DNA from: Mucilaginibacter sp.
GTDB lineage: Bacteria > Bacteroidota > Bacteroidia > Sphingobacteriales > Sphingobacteriaceae
Assembly: GCA_028287895.1 (NCBI GenBank)
Contig: JAQBOV010000005.1
Coordinates: 62,001 to 126,000, forward strand
DNA length: 64,000 nt
Direction of reading: 5' to 3'
This document shows, in pieces, positions 54,846 to 64,000 of this stretch. Within the stretch, counting starts at the first letter, position 1. Every line of letters begins with the position of its first letter. The position numbers and the translations under genes were made by a program. Under the pieces are notes generated by a model. It did no database searches. It had not been told where the DNA came from and saw only the letters and a list, made by a program, of their open reading frames with translations.

Positions 54846-57623
54846 ATGAAGAGATATTTATTATTATTTGTTGCAATTCTTTTAGGTAGTACTGAATTCG
54901 TATTCGCACAAAAGATAACGGTAAAAGGAACAGTTACCGACGCTGCAAGCAAAGAAAAACTGATAGGAGTATCCATACTGATCCGCACGGGCACCCAGGG
55001 CACCGCGACCGATGCGAACGGGCAGTTCACCATCTCTGCCTCGTCAAACGATGTATTGCTCATTAGATACACCGGGTATAAGTCACAAACAATACCCGTA
55101 AACGGGCAGACCTACCTGGACATTAAGCTCGAAAGCGATGTAAATCAATTAAATGAAGTGGTTTTGGTTGGAACACGTTCGGCGGGAAGGGTAAAACTGG
55201 AAACGCCTGTGCCCGTTGATGTGGTAAACGTTGCAAGAAATGCGGTAACTACAGGCCGCCTGGACCTTACCGACATTTTAAATTACGCTGCCCCTTCATT
55301 CAATTACAATAAACAATCAGGATCCGACGGTGCCGACCACGTTGAACTGGGTACCTTAAGAGGCCTCGGCCCCGATCAGACCCTGGTACTGATTAACGGA
55401 AAACGCAGGCATTCAACAGCATTTGTCTCCGTATTCGGTACACGCGGTCGCGGCAACTCCGGCGTTGACCTGAGCTCGATACCTGTTTCATCAATTGACC
55501 GCGTTGAAATTTTGCGCGACGGTGCATCAGCACAATACGGTTCGGATGCAATTGCCGGCGTTATCAATATCGTATTAAAGAAAAACATCAACCAATTGAA
55601 TGTCAACGCAGGTTATTCAGGTTACGATGATCCTGCATTCAACAGCCGCAATGCCCTTGCAAAAGGCCAGTATCCGCATGGCGGCGTAATTGATGGCAAT
55701 GCGATCACACTGGATGCCAACTATGGTTTGGCTATTGGCAAAAACAATGGTTTTATCAATTTTACAGCAGAGTATGATGCGAACGGGAAAACGTTCCGGC
55801 AAACGCATGACACGGCGTATTCCAATCCAAAGGCTCTGCCGCTTAATACGGTAAGGCGGGCTAACGGCGATGGCTCGGCCCATAGCATCAATACCTTTTT
55901 CAATGCTGAAATTCCGTTAAGGGGCAGCCGCACTACATTTTACAGTTTCGGTGGCATCAGTTATAAATTATCCGATGATTATGCTTTTTCCCGTAACTTT
56001 TCAGGCGCAGCTAATCGTTTTCCTACTGATGCCGGCGGCAACCTGATACCTGTTGCCGGTATTATTTTTAACACGCCTGACGGCGACAGCTATTTTAATC
56101 CGATCATAGAAACGCGCAATACGGATGCATCCATTGCCCTGGGTCTTAAAGGCACGTTGGGTAAAGATGTGGACTGGGACCTGGCCAATACGCTTGGGAA
56201 TAACACCTTTCACTTTTATGGCGAAAAAACTTTTAATGCCTCACTTGGTGCCGGCCAAACACATTTTTACGATGGCGGCCCGTCATTTTTACAAAACACT
56301 ACCGACCTGAACTTTAACAAACACTATAAGGATATAATGGCCGGCTTTAACGTTGGCGCAGGCGCCGAATACCGCTATGAACGTTACAAGATAGCTCCCG
56401 GCGAACCAGGCTCTTATATGAATTACGATACCACTAAAGCTTCAGGCTCACAGGGTTTTCCTGGCTATCAGCCGAGTGACAAGGTTAACGCGCACCGCAC
56501 GGTTGAAGGCATCTACCTTGATCTTGAAGCTGATATAACAAAAAAATGGCTGGTCGATTTCGCCACCCGCCTGGAACATTACAGTGACTTTGGCTATAAT
56601 TTAAGTACCAAATTTGCCACACGATATAAAGTAACGGATAACCTCAATATCCGCGGTTCATTAGGCACGGGCTACCGTGCGCCGTCACTGCAACAGATCA
56701 ATTACAGTTCGTCATACACCAATGTGCAGGGCGGTCTGATATCCGAAGTAAAGATAGCGCCCAATTACAGTCCGATAACAAAGGCGGCGGGCATACCTAA
56801 CCTGAAACAGGAAAAATCAAAAAATTATGGTCTGGGCTTCACCTACAGGCCGGTACCAGAATTAAGCGTTACTGCGGATGGCTATTTAATAAAAGTGAAG
56901 GACCGCGTGGTGCTGACAGGACAGTTTAGTTCAAGCAATACAGACCTTGATCCGGCATTTATAGCGACTTTAAATACGTTGAAAGTAACCCAGGCTCAGT
57001 TTTTTGCCAACGCTGCCAATACCACCAACAGGGGTTTGGATGTAGTGGTTGAGTACAATAAAACTGTTGGCGATAACCGTTACAGGCTATTATTTGCGGG
57101 TAACTTTCAACACATGACAATCGATAAAATCAACTATCCTCCAAAATTGAGCGCCACAGATCAATTGAGGCAAACATTTTTGAGCGATCGTGAGCAAAAG
57201 TTCATCCTGGCATCTGCCCCTGCTGAAAAACTAACGCTAAATCCTGAATACGGACACAAAAAGTTTTCAGCAGGTACAAGGTTTACTTATTTTGGTAAGA
57301 TCGATCTGTTTGGGTATGGTGAAAATTTTGATGGTATACACCCCGTAGTGCCTCTGGATGCCAACCCCAATATTACCGTACCCGATGAATATATCTACAG
57401 CGGCAAAATAGTAAGCGACATTTATTTCGGTTATAAAGTGAATAAAACAATCCACTTCTCATTAGGATGCGACAATATATTTAATGTTCATCCTGATCTG
57501 GGCGTTGTTTTAGGAGCAAAAGGTGGCTATGCCTATAATAATGAAACAGGCGGTCCGTCTGATGCTGTACAAATGGGCAACAACGGCAGGCGCTTTTTTG
57601 TGCGTGCCGGATTTACTTTCTGA
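54846..57623 (+). CDS. TonB-dependent outer-membrane receptor B
   Basis: The ATG at 54846 gives a signal peptide (MKRYLLLFVAILLGSTEFVFA); the frame beyond it to 54792 is not needed. Order as in receptor A: CarboxypepD_reg-like domain (VKGTVTDAASKEKLIGVSI), plug (RGLGPDQTLVLINGKRRH, SIDRVEILRDGASAQYGSDA) and barrel ending GRRFFVRAGFTF. The two receptors share many identical stretches, so they arose by duplication. The opposite orientation allows separate control. No SusD. Substrate unknown; iron complexes, cobalamin or small organics are possible. Confidence 0.92.
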   Translation: MKRYLLLFVAILLGSTEFVFAQKITVKGTVTDAASKEKLIGVSILIRTGTQGTATDANGQFTISASSNDVLLIRYTGYKSQTIPVNGQTYLDIKLESDVNQLNEVVLVGTRSAGRVKLETPVPVDVVNVARNAVTTGRLDLTDILNYAAPSFNYNKQSGSDGADHVELGTLRGLGPDQTLVLINGKRRHSTAFVSVFGTRGRGNSGVDLSSIPVSSIDRVEILRDGASAQYGSDAIAGVINIVLKKNINQLNVNAGYSGYDDPAFNSRNALAKGQYPHGGVIDGNAITLDANYGLAIGKNNGFINFTAEYDANGKTFRQTHDTAYSNPKALPLNTVRRANGDGSAHSINTFFNAEIPLRGSRTTFYSFGGISYKLSDDYAFSRNFSGAANRFPTDAGGNLIPVAGIIFNTPDGDSYFNPIIETRNTDASIALGLKGTLGKDVDWDLANTLGNNTFHFYGEKTFNASLGAGQTHFYDGGPSFLQNTTDLNFNKHYKDIMAGFNVGAGAEYRYERYKIAPGEPGSYMNYDTTKASGSQGFPGYQPSDKVNAHRTVEGIYLDLEADITKKWLVDFATRLEHYSDFGYNLSTKFATRYKVTDNLNIRGSLGTGYRAPSLQQINYSSSYTNVQGGLISEVKIAPNYSPITKAAGIPNLKQEKSKNYGLGFTYRPVPELSVTADGYLIKVKDRVVLTGQFSSSNTDLDPAFIATLNTLKVTQAQFFANAANTTNRGLDVVVEYNKTVGDNRYRLLFAGNFQHMTIDKINYPPKLSATDQLRQTFLSDREQKFILASAPAEKLTLNPEYGHKKFSAGTRFTYFGKIDLFGYGENFDGIHPVVPLDANPNITVPDEYIYSGKIVSDIYFGYKVNKTIHFSLGCDNIFNVHPDLGVVLGAKGGYAYNNETGGPSDAVQMGNNGRRFFVRAGFTF

Positions 57624-57625
57624 CA

Positions 57626-57660
57626 TTGCCCGCAAACTATCATAAAAGACGGCCGGGCAA
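57626..57660. terminator. Stem TTGCCCG / CGGGCAA after receptor B
   Basis: A perfect 7-bp stem with a long loop begins 3 bp after the stop and is followed by an A-rich run. A termination role is likely only in part. Confidence 0.45.
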
Positions 57661-57727
57661 AAGGACACCAAATAATATTTATATAAACACCATTCTGTGC
57701 GCTTGTGTGAAAGTCTGGTGTCCTTTG
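57659..57727. repeat. Inverted repeat AAAGGACACCA / TGGTGTCCTTT
   Basis: The arms (57660-57670 and 57717-57727) match exactly over 11 bp and enclose TGTGCGCTTGTGTG. It resembles the elements at 997 and 28681. Confidence 0.65.
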
Positions 57728-58154
57728 TGGTTATTCTCGATTCTAAGTTCAAAAACAAAGGTACAAAGCTCACTGATAGAGCTATTTCCGTGTTCCATGT
57801 AAACTTATTTTCGCTGATAATTGGCCGTAAATAATATCCAACATCGGTGTAATATTTATGTTACACCGGATTTTATTGTTAATGATAATATTTTATTGGT
57901 AATTTTAGACCAGTTAAATTAATATACAATACAGGATAGCCAGGCGCGAGGTCTGGCTTTTCTTTTTGCACCTATTTTAATACAAATGTCTTATTATTAA
58001 TCGGTTACGGCGAAACTTACTTTCGCCATAATTATAAATGCGCTGATTACCAATTCGTTTCAACCCATTATCCCCGAAGCCAGTTATTATTAATTTCAAT
58101 ATATAGGATTAATTATTAAATACTTATTTATACAACTCGCATATGATCAGCGGG
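57728..58154. other. Intergenic region after receptor B
   Basis: No gene seen. It holds the terminator at 57938 and a perfect hairpin GGCGAAA / TTTCGCC at 58009-58027. Confidence 0.4.
57938..57967 (+). terminator. Intrinsic terminator-like hairpin, plus strand
   Basis: AGCCAG pairs with CTGGCT around GCGCGAGGT and is followed by TTTCTTTTT. It is 315 bp after receptor B, too far to be its simple terminator; it could end a separate short transcript. Confidence 0.6.
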
Positions 58155-59702
58155 TTATTCCTTAGCAATTAAAGCAATGTGATATTCCTGGATCAATGCC
58201 GGATTTTCAGGTGTGAGTGTAAAGCTAACTTTGATATTGGCCTGCTCACCATTGATTATAAAATATCCCCTCATCTGGTTTTCGGGCACCATTTTTCCTA
58301 TACCGTTTACCTTACCTGCTTTGGCAAATAGGTCCATTGCATCGGCCTTTAATTTATCCGGGAAATAATCCATAAAAAAGTTCTGCGCGAATATGCCGCT
58401 TGCTTGCGCATTGTTCCAACCCGGCAATAGCTTTACCAGTTCATTTTTCCGCTGTGTCAGGATGTCCGATGAAGGCAACTGGCGGGGCTTTATACCGGAA
58501 AGCCGCAATAAGGTATCGGCCACCTGGATGTTTACTGATCCGGCATTCGCATAGGTTAAGTTTGCAAATGAGATCACCCCGATACCATACTCAGGATAGA
58601 TGGTCCATTCACTGCCAAAACCGGGCAAGCCGCCGGTGTGGCCGACAGCGGTGGTACCATCAACATACTTTCGCCAGCGCAGACCGTAACAGTAGGCCGA
58701 TACGAAAGGATACGGCCTGCCCGTGGCCGTTTTGTTATCCACGCTGAAACCCGATACATCCCATGGAAATTGCATTTCGCGAATGGAGCTTCTTTTAACC
58801 GGGCCGGTCTCTGCATCATCGCGCGGCGGCCATGCCGAAAGATGCAAAGCCTCATACTTGCTAAAATCCTCTATGGTAGTGATCATTCCTCCCATCGCAC
58901 CGTAAGAGCCATCATGCAGCAAGGGCTGCTCCACCCATTGGTTATTTATCCATCGGTAGCCGTGTGCCAGTAATTCTTTGGGCACTTTGGTATATTCCCA
59001 GTAGGTATGGGTCATACCCAATGGCATTAATATATTTTCGTTGATGTACTCCTGGTAAGTTTTGCCGGATACTTTTTTAATGATATAGCCCAGGGTGGCA
59101 AAACCCAGGTTGCTATACTCATAACCGAAACCGGGGTTATTGGAAAATGAAACTCCTTTTTTATAAATATCAATCAGTTGCTGGTCGGTATTGGCCAGTT
59201 GGCGGTCCCCCCAGGGATTATCTTCGGGGTAGCCTGCACAATGGGTAAGCAGGTTGCGGATGGTAACCGGCGAAGCATCTTTAGTAAGATAATGCATGCC
59301 CTTCATTTCAGGGATGTACAGGTACGCCGGATCATCCAGCTTTAGCTTACCTTGGTCGCGTAACTTCAGTATAGCCATAGCCGTAAAGCTTTTACTCATC
59401 GAAGCGATACGAAATACCGAGGTACCGGCAGCCGCGGTTTTATTTTTCAGTTCGGTATAACCAACACTTCCGGTATGCACCAGTTTACCATCAACCACAA
59501 TGCCATATACCAGGCCCGGGAAATGGTTTTTCCCTGCATAGTCGCGGTATATCTTATCGATCACCGGGTAGGTCGCTTCAATCTTTTTTAACCTGCCGGT
59601 ATCAGTAAAAACCGGCGGCCTGTAGGATTGTGCGAATGATATTGCTGAATAAAGAGATAAGAAAACGAGAAAAACGAGGCTTATTGATCTGGAGAAACAC
59701 AT
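58155..59702 (-). CDS. Serine hydrolase of the class C beta-lactamase/DD-peptidase fold
   Basis: A signal peptide (residues ~1-25) precedes a class C beta-lactamase-type core: the nucleophile SxxK in ASMSKSF (near residue 103), YSN in EYSNLGFATLGYI, and HTGG in GHTGGLPGFG. These are the three catalytic motifs of this family, whose members include esterases, D-aminopeptidases and true beta-lactamases. Residues ~410-515 form an extra C-terminal beta domain. At 515 aa it is longer than AmpC, so an esterase or peptidase role is as likely as drug resistance. It follows the Kai operon on the same strand, 95 bp away. Confidence 0.88.
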   Translation of the reverse strand: MCFSRSISLVFLVFLSLYSAISFAQSYRPPVFTDTGRLKKIEATYPVIDKIYRDYAGKNHFPGLVYGIVVDGKLVHTGSVGYTELKNKTAAAGTSVFRIASMSKSFTAMAILKLRDQGKLKLDDPAYLYIPEMKGMHYLTKDASPVTIRNLLTHCAGYPEDNPWGDRQLANTDQQLIDIYKKGVSFSNNPGFGYEYSNLGFATLGYIIKKVSGKTYQEYINENILMPLGMTHTYWEYTKVPKELLAHGYRWINNQWVEQPLLHDGSYGAMGGMITTIEDFSKYEALHLSAWPPRDDAETGPVKRSSIREMQFPWDVSGFSVDNKTATGRPYPFVSAYCYGLRWRKYVDGTTAVGHTGGLPGFGSEWTIYPEYGIGVISFANLTYANAGSVNIQVADTLLRLSGIKPRQLPSSDILTQRKNELVKLLPGWNNAQASGIFAQNFFMDYFPDKLKADAMDLFAKAGKVNGIGKMVPENQMRGYFIINGEQANIKVSFTLTPENPALIQEYHIALIAKE

Positions 59703-59797
59703 TATTGAAGGCTATTAATTCATACATATTTACCGATATTCCGGCAATTATGGAATACCTGGCTTCAAAAATATTAATCGCGTCCTGGTGGTACCCT

Positions 59798-61465
59798 TTA
59801 TTCGGCTTCTAACGGCAGGTCAAAATAAAATGTGGAGCCGCTACCCAATTTGCTTTCAACGCCTATTTTACCGTTATGAGTGTTAATGATCTCCCAGGAT
59901 ATATAAAGGCCCATTCCCAATCCGCTCGTCATGTTGTTTCTATCCTCAACCCGGTAAAACCGCTCAAAAACTTTGCCTTGTTGTTCCTCCGATAAGCCGA
60001 TGCCAAAATCAGTGATTGATACCCGTACCCAGCTTTCATGCTGATGGGTTTTGACGATCACTTTTTTATTTCCCTTCGAATATTTCACCGCATTATTAAT
60101 CAGGTTCATCAATACCTGTTCCAAACGCTCGGCATTGCCCTTAATGATAAAGTCAGTTTCGTTTTCAACTTGAAAATCAAAGGCATCATACATGTGGACC
60201 GCATTTTCTATACAGGCATTGATTATACCCTTTAGACCGACCACATCGAGATTATAATTTAAGCGGCCGGCCTTGATCTTGCTTACATCGAGCAGGTCCT
60301 CCACCAGGAATTGCAGTTTATTGGCCACCAGGTTGGCTTTGCCGATGTATTGTTTTACCAATGCTGGCAGTTCGTCATTTTGACGCGTCGCGATCAGCTG
60401 CAAATATCCTTTCAGACTGGTTAAAGGTGTTTTCAACTCATGACTGGCCAAACCGATAAATTCATCCTTACGTTCCAGTTCCCTTTTTTGGTCTTCAATA
60501 TCAGTTGCCGTTCCTACCCAAAAAATTATTTCTCCGCTTTCATTCCGTAGCGGCATTGCCCTGTTCAGGTGCCAGCGATAAGCGCCATCCTGGCCCCTGC
60601 GATAACGGTTTTCCACTTCAAAAGTTTTTCCGGTCTGCAATGAATCCACATATTTGGCAATCGTTTGTTCAATATCATCAGGGTGTACCACTCCCCGCCA
60701 GCCCCATTCCTTTGTTTGTTCAAAACTCAGGCCTGTATACGCATACCAGCGCTGGTTAAAATAGTTAATCTCACCGTTAGGCAGGTTGGTCCAGGTCATT
60801 TGTGTAATATGATCAGAGAGTAATTTAAAGTGCTCCCTGCTGATCACCAGGTCTTTCGTGCGCTCACGTACCGTGGCTTCCAGGTCGTCATTTTGGCGTA
60901 TGGTTAAGTTTTGGGCAACCTCCAGCTTTTGATTTTGTATCATCAGATATTTTTGGCTTTCCTTTTGGCTGGTCAGGTCGGTGAGTATAATGCTAAGAGC
61001 GGCCCCTTCATCCATTTCGAGCGCAGCAAAAGAACAAAGGCAACAGGTTGTCTTACTATATTGATCACAAATCAATAATTCTTCCTTGCTATCTTCTCCC
61101 CAGCCGATCTTATTCAGCCTATGGTATCGCTTTTTTGACTGATCTGCGACAAAGGTTTCAAAGGGCACACCAATCACTTTTTCAAGCGAAAGTTTCACCG
61201 TAGCAGCAAAACTTGAGTTACAATAAAGTATAAATCCTTCTCTGTCAATGGTAACCGCGCCTTCGCTCATTTTCTCAATGAAAACGCGATAAGAGTGATC
61301 GGCGCTTTTTAAAGTATAAAGCTGATGTCTTTCCCCATTTTTAACTACAAGCGCATCTACCTGCCCTGTACGTATGCCCTCAATGGTTTGTTTGGCTTCC
61401 TCCAGTTGCAAATGCAACTCCTGGTTTTCTTTTAATAACTGTTGGTATTGTTTAGTCGGTTCCAC
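59798..61465 (-). CDS. PAS-domain histidine kinase in the kai operon
   Basis: A soluble sensor kinase of 555 residues with no membrane segments: an N-terminal coiled coil (residues 5-30), a PAS domain (~55-165), a coiled coil (~165-210), a second PAS/PAC (~213-330, with YRRGQDGAYRWHLNRAMPL), HisKA (H342 in ASHELKTPLTS) and HATPase_c (N-box LMNLINNAVKYSKG; G1 DFGIGLSEEQ; G2 GLGMGLYISWEI). All catalytic parts are present. It is 12 bp after the second kaiB gene. In cyanobacteria SasA carries a KaiB-like sensor; here PAS takes that place. No response regulator gene is adjacent. Confidence 0.9.
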   Translation of the reverse strand: MEPTKQYQQLLKENQELHLQLEEAKQTIEGIRTGQVDALVVKNGERHQLYTLKSADHSYRVFIEKMSEGAVTIDREGFILYCNSSFAATVKLSLEKVIGVPFETFVADQSKKRYHRLNKIGWGEDSKEELLICDQYSKTTCCLCSFAALEMDEGAALSIILTDLTSQKESQKYLMIQNQKLEVAQNLTIRQNDDLEATVRERTKDLVISREHFKLLSDHITQMTWTNLPNGEINYFNQRWYAYTGLSFEQTKEWGWRGVVHPDDIEQTIAKYVDSLQTGKTFEVENRYRRGQDGAYRWHLNRAMPLRNESGEIIFWVGTATDIEDQKRELERKDEFIGLASHELKTPLTSLKGYLQLIATRQNDELPALVKQYIGKANLVANKLQFLVEDLLDVSKIKAGRLNYNLDVVGLKGIINACIENAVHMYDAFDFQVENETDFIIKGNAERLEQVLMNLINNAVKYSKGNKKVIVKTHQHESWVRVSITDFGIGLSEEQQGKVFERFYRVEDRNNMTSGLGMGLYISWEIINTHNGKIGVESKLGSGSTFYFDLPLEAE

Positions 61466-61477
61466 TATTATAGCTAA

Positions 61478-61801
61478 CTATTCTATCCCAAGTCCTTTAA
61501 GAACTTTTTGTTTGTTTGACATATCACCGATCAATCTTTTTTCCATGCCCGGCGCTTTTTTGATCAATAAGGGTAAAGCAATAAGCTGCTCATGCTCAGC
61601 GGTCAGGGGCTGCTGATAAACATCGATAATTTCCAGATCATATTGGTTCTTTAAATGTTCTTCACAAATTTTTTTCAGATTTGATATGGCTCTTGTTGAA
61701 TTAGGTGAAGCACCAGTGATAAATAACCGTAAGACAAAAACCGGCCCGCCTGTTTCATCATTGATCATATCGGATAGAGGCACTGATTCCTTTTTTATCA
61801 T
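61478..61801 (-). CDS. kaiB: KaiB-like protein 2
   Basis: A 107-residue KaiB with a short N-terminal extension (~20 residues). The thioredoxin-like core is clear: FVLRLFITGASPNSTRAISNLKKICEEHL, DLEIIDVYQQPLTAEHEQL, and LPLLIKKAPGMEKRLIGDMSN. It starts 2 bp after kaiB 1. The two KaiBs share the NLKKxCEEHLK stretch but differ at the front and at the pro-rich loop, so they may bind different partners. Confidence 0.9.
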   Translation of the reverse strand: MIKKESVPLSDMINDETGGPVFVLRLFITGASPNSTRAISNLKKICEEHLKNQYDLEIIDVYQQPLTAEHEQLIALPLLIKKAPGMEKRLIGDMSNKQKVLKGLGIE

Positions 61802-61803
61802 TT

Positions 61804-62100
61804 CTATGTATTAACAGGTGTTATATCAAGTCCCACAAGTACCTTTTCCTCGTTCGAGAGGTCGCCTATTATCTTACGTATTGGCTCGGGCACTTTACGT
61901 ACCAGTGTTGGTATGGCCAATATCTGGTCGCCTTCAGCCAGCTGTGGTTTTTCCAACAGGTCAATCACTTCAATTCTATACTGTCCTTTCAAATGTTCCT
62001 CACAATATTTTTTGAGATTAACCAAGGCTTTAATCGATTTTTCTGTTTCCCCGGCAACATACAACCTTAGTTCCCATTTTTTTTCGTCTTCCATAATCAT
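61804..62100 (-). CDS. kaiB: KaiB-like protein 1
   Basis: A 98-residue KaiB of normal length: [73 protein letters not shown]. The KaiB fold switches between two shapes to bind KaiC; sequence alone cannot tell whether this one does. Its ATG overlaps the kaiC stop (ATGA), so the two are co-translated. Confidence 0.93.
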   Translation of the reverse strand: MIMEDEKKWELRLYVAGETEKSIKALVNLKKYCEEHLKGQYRIEVIDLLEKPQLAEGDQILAIPTLVRKVPEPIRKIIGDLSNEEKVLVGLDITPVNT

Positions 62101-63836
62101 TTGGTCTGCGGTTTGGACGCCGAATCGATCTCTCCCTTTCTAATACGCGTAATTTCCTGCCTTGTTTTTTCCATTACGTCTTTTTTTAACGCTTCCTGTA
62201 AATAAATTTTATTTAATTCTTCCTCGACAGATTCAAATTCGGTTTGCAAACTCGATATTTTTGCTTCCAAAACTTTTCTTTTCCTATTGACCTCCCGGTC
62301 TTTCGCTGTTATTGCATAATCATGCAATACCCTACCTGTTTGCTCTTTTACCTTTTGCGCCTCACGGGCAGATCCGGTTAGTACGCCTTCCGGTCCAAGA
62401 TAAACCTCTACAAGGTCAAGCCCTTTATCCGTAATAATAAATTCTCTTACCTGGTTGGAATGCTTCATACCGCGTGATTTCATTATATACATACCCCGGT
62501 TACGTTCGCCATTGAACTCAATATCCCTAACCAGGATCCAGGTATCGACCAGCGACGATATACTTTCATCTGTTTGTTCCGTTACACTGGTGTTCAGGGT
62601 AAGTGCGGTAAACATTACCGTAATCTGTTCATCCTGTAAAAAATCTGTCAAACGGATCAGCATCGCCTTTACTTCACCTACCGAGCCAACAGTTACCAGG
62701 TTGGTAATCGGATCAAGTATAACTACTTCCGGCTTAAGGCTCCGGATCAGTTTATAGATAGAAACCAGGTGCATTTCGAGCCCATATAAAGTCGGCCTTG
62801 AGGCATGTATTTGAAGCAGACCCTTTTTAATATGTTTATCAAGGTCAATATTTATCGATTTCATATTGCGGACGATCTGGTTGGGTGATTCCTCAAAAGC
62901 GAAATAAATACACTTTTTACCGTCATTACAGGTTTGATTTGCAAAGTAAGCCGCCAAACTGGTTTTACCTGTACCGGCAGCGCCTGAAATCAATATACTA
63001 CTGCCTTTAAAAAAACCTCTGCCGCCTATCATTTGATCAAGAGCCGGAATCCCTGATGATATTCTTCCTGTTGAAACTTCCTTTTCTAACGTTAATGAGG
63101 TTACAGGCAAAACAGATATGCCATCATCGTCGATCAGGAAAGGGTATTCATTTGTTCCATGAAAAGATCCGCGGTATTTCACCACCCTGAGCCGTCTTGT
63201 TGATATCTGGTTGATAATCCTGTGATCAAGCAATATCACACAGTCTGATATATATTCTTCAAGTCCCTGCCTTGTTAATATGCCGTCACCCCTTTCGGCG
63301 GTAATAATGGCGGTAACCTTCTTTTCCTTCAGCCAATGAAACAGGCGGCGTAGTTCGGCACGTAAAATAGCCTGGTTATTTAAGCCCGAAAACAAATTTT
63401 CTATGGTATCGACCACTACTCTTTTGGCGCCAATACTGTCAATGGCATATCCCATTCTGATAAACAGACCGTCCAGGTTATATTCGCCGGTTTCCTCTAT
63501 TTCACTTTTTTCTATATGTACCTGATCAAGCCTGATCATATTATCTTTTTGCAACTGGTGAAGATCAAACCCAAGCGAAGCCACATTTACAGCAAGTTCT
63601 GCGGCCTGTTCTTCAAATGCCACAAAAACCCCGGGCTCTTTATACTCCAAAGCACCTTTTACCAAAAATTCTAATGACATTAAAGTTTTACCGCATCCGG
63701 CTGCGCCGGCAACCAAAGTTGGCCGGCCCGTGGGAAGTCCGCCCCCTGTAATTTCATCCAAGCCTAAAATTCCCGTCGGGGTTTTAGGCAGTGATGAATG
63801 ATTATTAGTACTTTTTTTCTTTTTGTTCTGACTCAT
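62097..63836 (-). CDS. kaiC: KaiC-like double-ATPase
   Basis: 579 residues: CI with Walker A GAAGCGKT (44-51) and Glu pair FEE (75/76), CII with Walker A GAAGTGKT (285-292) and FEE (315/316). Around residue 422 the region [11 protein letters not shown] aligns with cyanobacterial TDSHISTITDT, so the phospho-site pair S431/T432 is S427/S428 here and T426 is kept as T422. All ATPase and phospho-sites needed for a phosphorylation cycle are present. Residues ~500-579 add a coiled-coil tail ([24 protein letters not shown]) that cyanobacterial KaiC lacks. Genes kaiB, kaiB and a kinase follow. No kaiA. Confidence 0.95.
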   Translation of the reverse strand: MSQNKKKKSTNNHSSLPKTPTGILGLDEITGGGLPTGRPTLVAGAAGCGKTLMSLEFLVKGALEYKEPGVFVAFEEQAAELAVNVASLGFDLHQLQKDNMIRLDQVHIEKSEIEETGEYNLDGLFIRMGYAIDSIGAKRVVVDTIENLFSGLNNQAILRAELRRLFHWLKEKKVTAIITAERGDGILTRQGLEEYISDCVILLDHRIINQISTRRLRVVKYRGSFHGTNEYPFLIDDDGISVLPVTSLTLEKEVSTGRISSGIPALDQMIGGRGFFKGSSILISGAAGTGKTSLAAYFANQTCNDGKKCIYFAFEESPNQIVRNMKSINIDLDKHIKKGLLQIHASRPTLYGLEMHLVSIYKLIRSLKPEVVILDPITNLVTVGSVGEVKAMLIRLTDFLQDEQITVMFTALTLNTSVTEQTDESISSLVDTWILVRDIEFNGERNRGMYIMKSRGMKHSNQVREFIITDKGLDLVEVYLGPEGVLTGSAREAQKVKEQTGRVLHDYAITAKDREVNRKRKVLEAKISSLQTEFESVEEELNKIYLQEALKKDVMEKTRQEITRIRKGEIDSASKPQTK

Positions 63837-63956
63837 TGATGGTAGAAATTTTCAAAATTGTCTTCTGTTTTTATACTGATTCCATAGTTTTCAGCAATAA
63901 TTTAGGATAAAAACCAGCTTTTTTTAAAAATGTTTTTAACGCATACCGCTTAAATC

Positions 63957-63984
63957 TCAACAGCTCTGATTACCGGTCTGTTGA
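63957..63984. promoter_or_regulatory. Inverted repeat TCAACAG / CTGTTGA upstream of kaiC
   Basis: Seven-base arms (63957-63963 and 63978-63984) with a 14-bp spacer lie about 120 bp before the kaiC start. A possible regulator site. The window ends at 64000, so the next gene is not seen. Confidence 0.4.
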
Positions 63985-64000
63985 AAATCAGAATTTCATG

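Noticed and set aside
51371-57623. Receptor pair considered as a SusC/SusD polysaccharide locus
   Set aside because: No SusD gene, no TPR surface lipoprotein and no glycosidase sits between or beside them.

Overview
This window looks like an ordinary chromosomal stretch of a Bacteroidota genome, most likely Sphingobacteriaceae and Mucilaginibacter- or Pedobacter-like; the genus is inference. Clues are TonB-dependent receptors with a CarboxypepD_reg-like front domain, a GH97 glycosidase, DUF2851 next to PspC, a GIN-domain protein, a PF06580/LytTR two-component pair, Bacteroidota-type -7 boxes (TAnnTTTG) and many decayed intergenic palindromic repeats. I see no rRNA, tRNA, CRISPR array, prophage or intact insertion sequence.

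Layout. 1-3.7 kb: the 3' part of an esterase fused to an SGNH hydrolase, a secreted nucleotide pyrophosphatase-type enzyme, a DoxX protein and a methyltransferase. 3.8-11.2 kb (minus): an Fsr-like exporter, a metallo-hydrolase, a TPR lipoprotein, then a DUF72 / alpha-beta hydrolase / class A beta-lactamase run. 11.3-14.8 kb: a MarR-GNAT fusion with its own palindromic operator, a Tat-type amidase and a secreted metallopeptidase-like protein. 14.9-18.8 kb: argE and argH separated by gene debris, then YwbE and DUF1345. 18.8-23.4 kb: an MHS-type transporter, a DUF2851 relic beside intact PspC, GH97, a possible small RNA and a collapsed ABC permease relic. 23.4-27.4 kb: a secreted beta-propeller and two ConA-fold proteins (one frameshifted), divergent from a membrane-anchored HTH regulator whose outer part also looks ConA-like. 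27.4-35.6 kb: small enzymes, fabF behind a TetR-type operator, and an AraC/SDR pair sharing a promoter motif. 35.7-41.4 kb: a minimal ABC pair, a GIN-domain protein, DUF4468, CbpA/CbpM and an AlkZ-like winged-helix protein. 41.5-51.2 kb: a five-PAS membrane sensor without an ATPase domain, an enoyl-CoA hydratase, LysE, DinB and MmcQ proteins, a LytS/LytTR-type pair, an acyltransferase and DUF2306. 51.3-59.7 kb: two divergent paralogous TonB-dependent receptors and a class C beta-lactamase-fold hydrolase. 59.8-63.8 kb: a kaiC-kaiB-kaiB-histidine kinase operon.

The two loci most like coherent, under-described systems are the ConA-fold sensor/secreted-protein locus (23.4-27.4 kb) and the kaiA-less Kai operon (59.8-63.8 kb). 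A recurring theme is gene decay: at least five relics lie between intact genes, several next to palindromic repeats.
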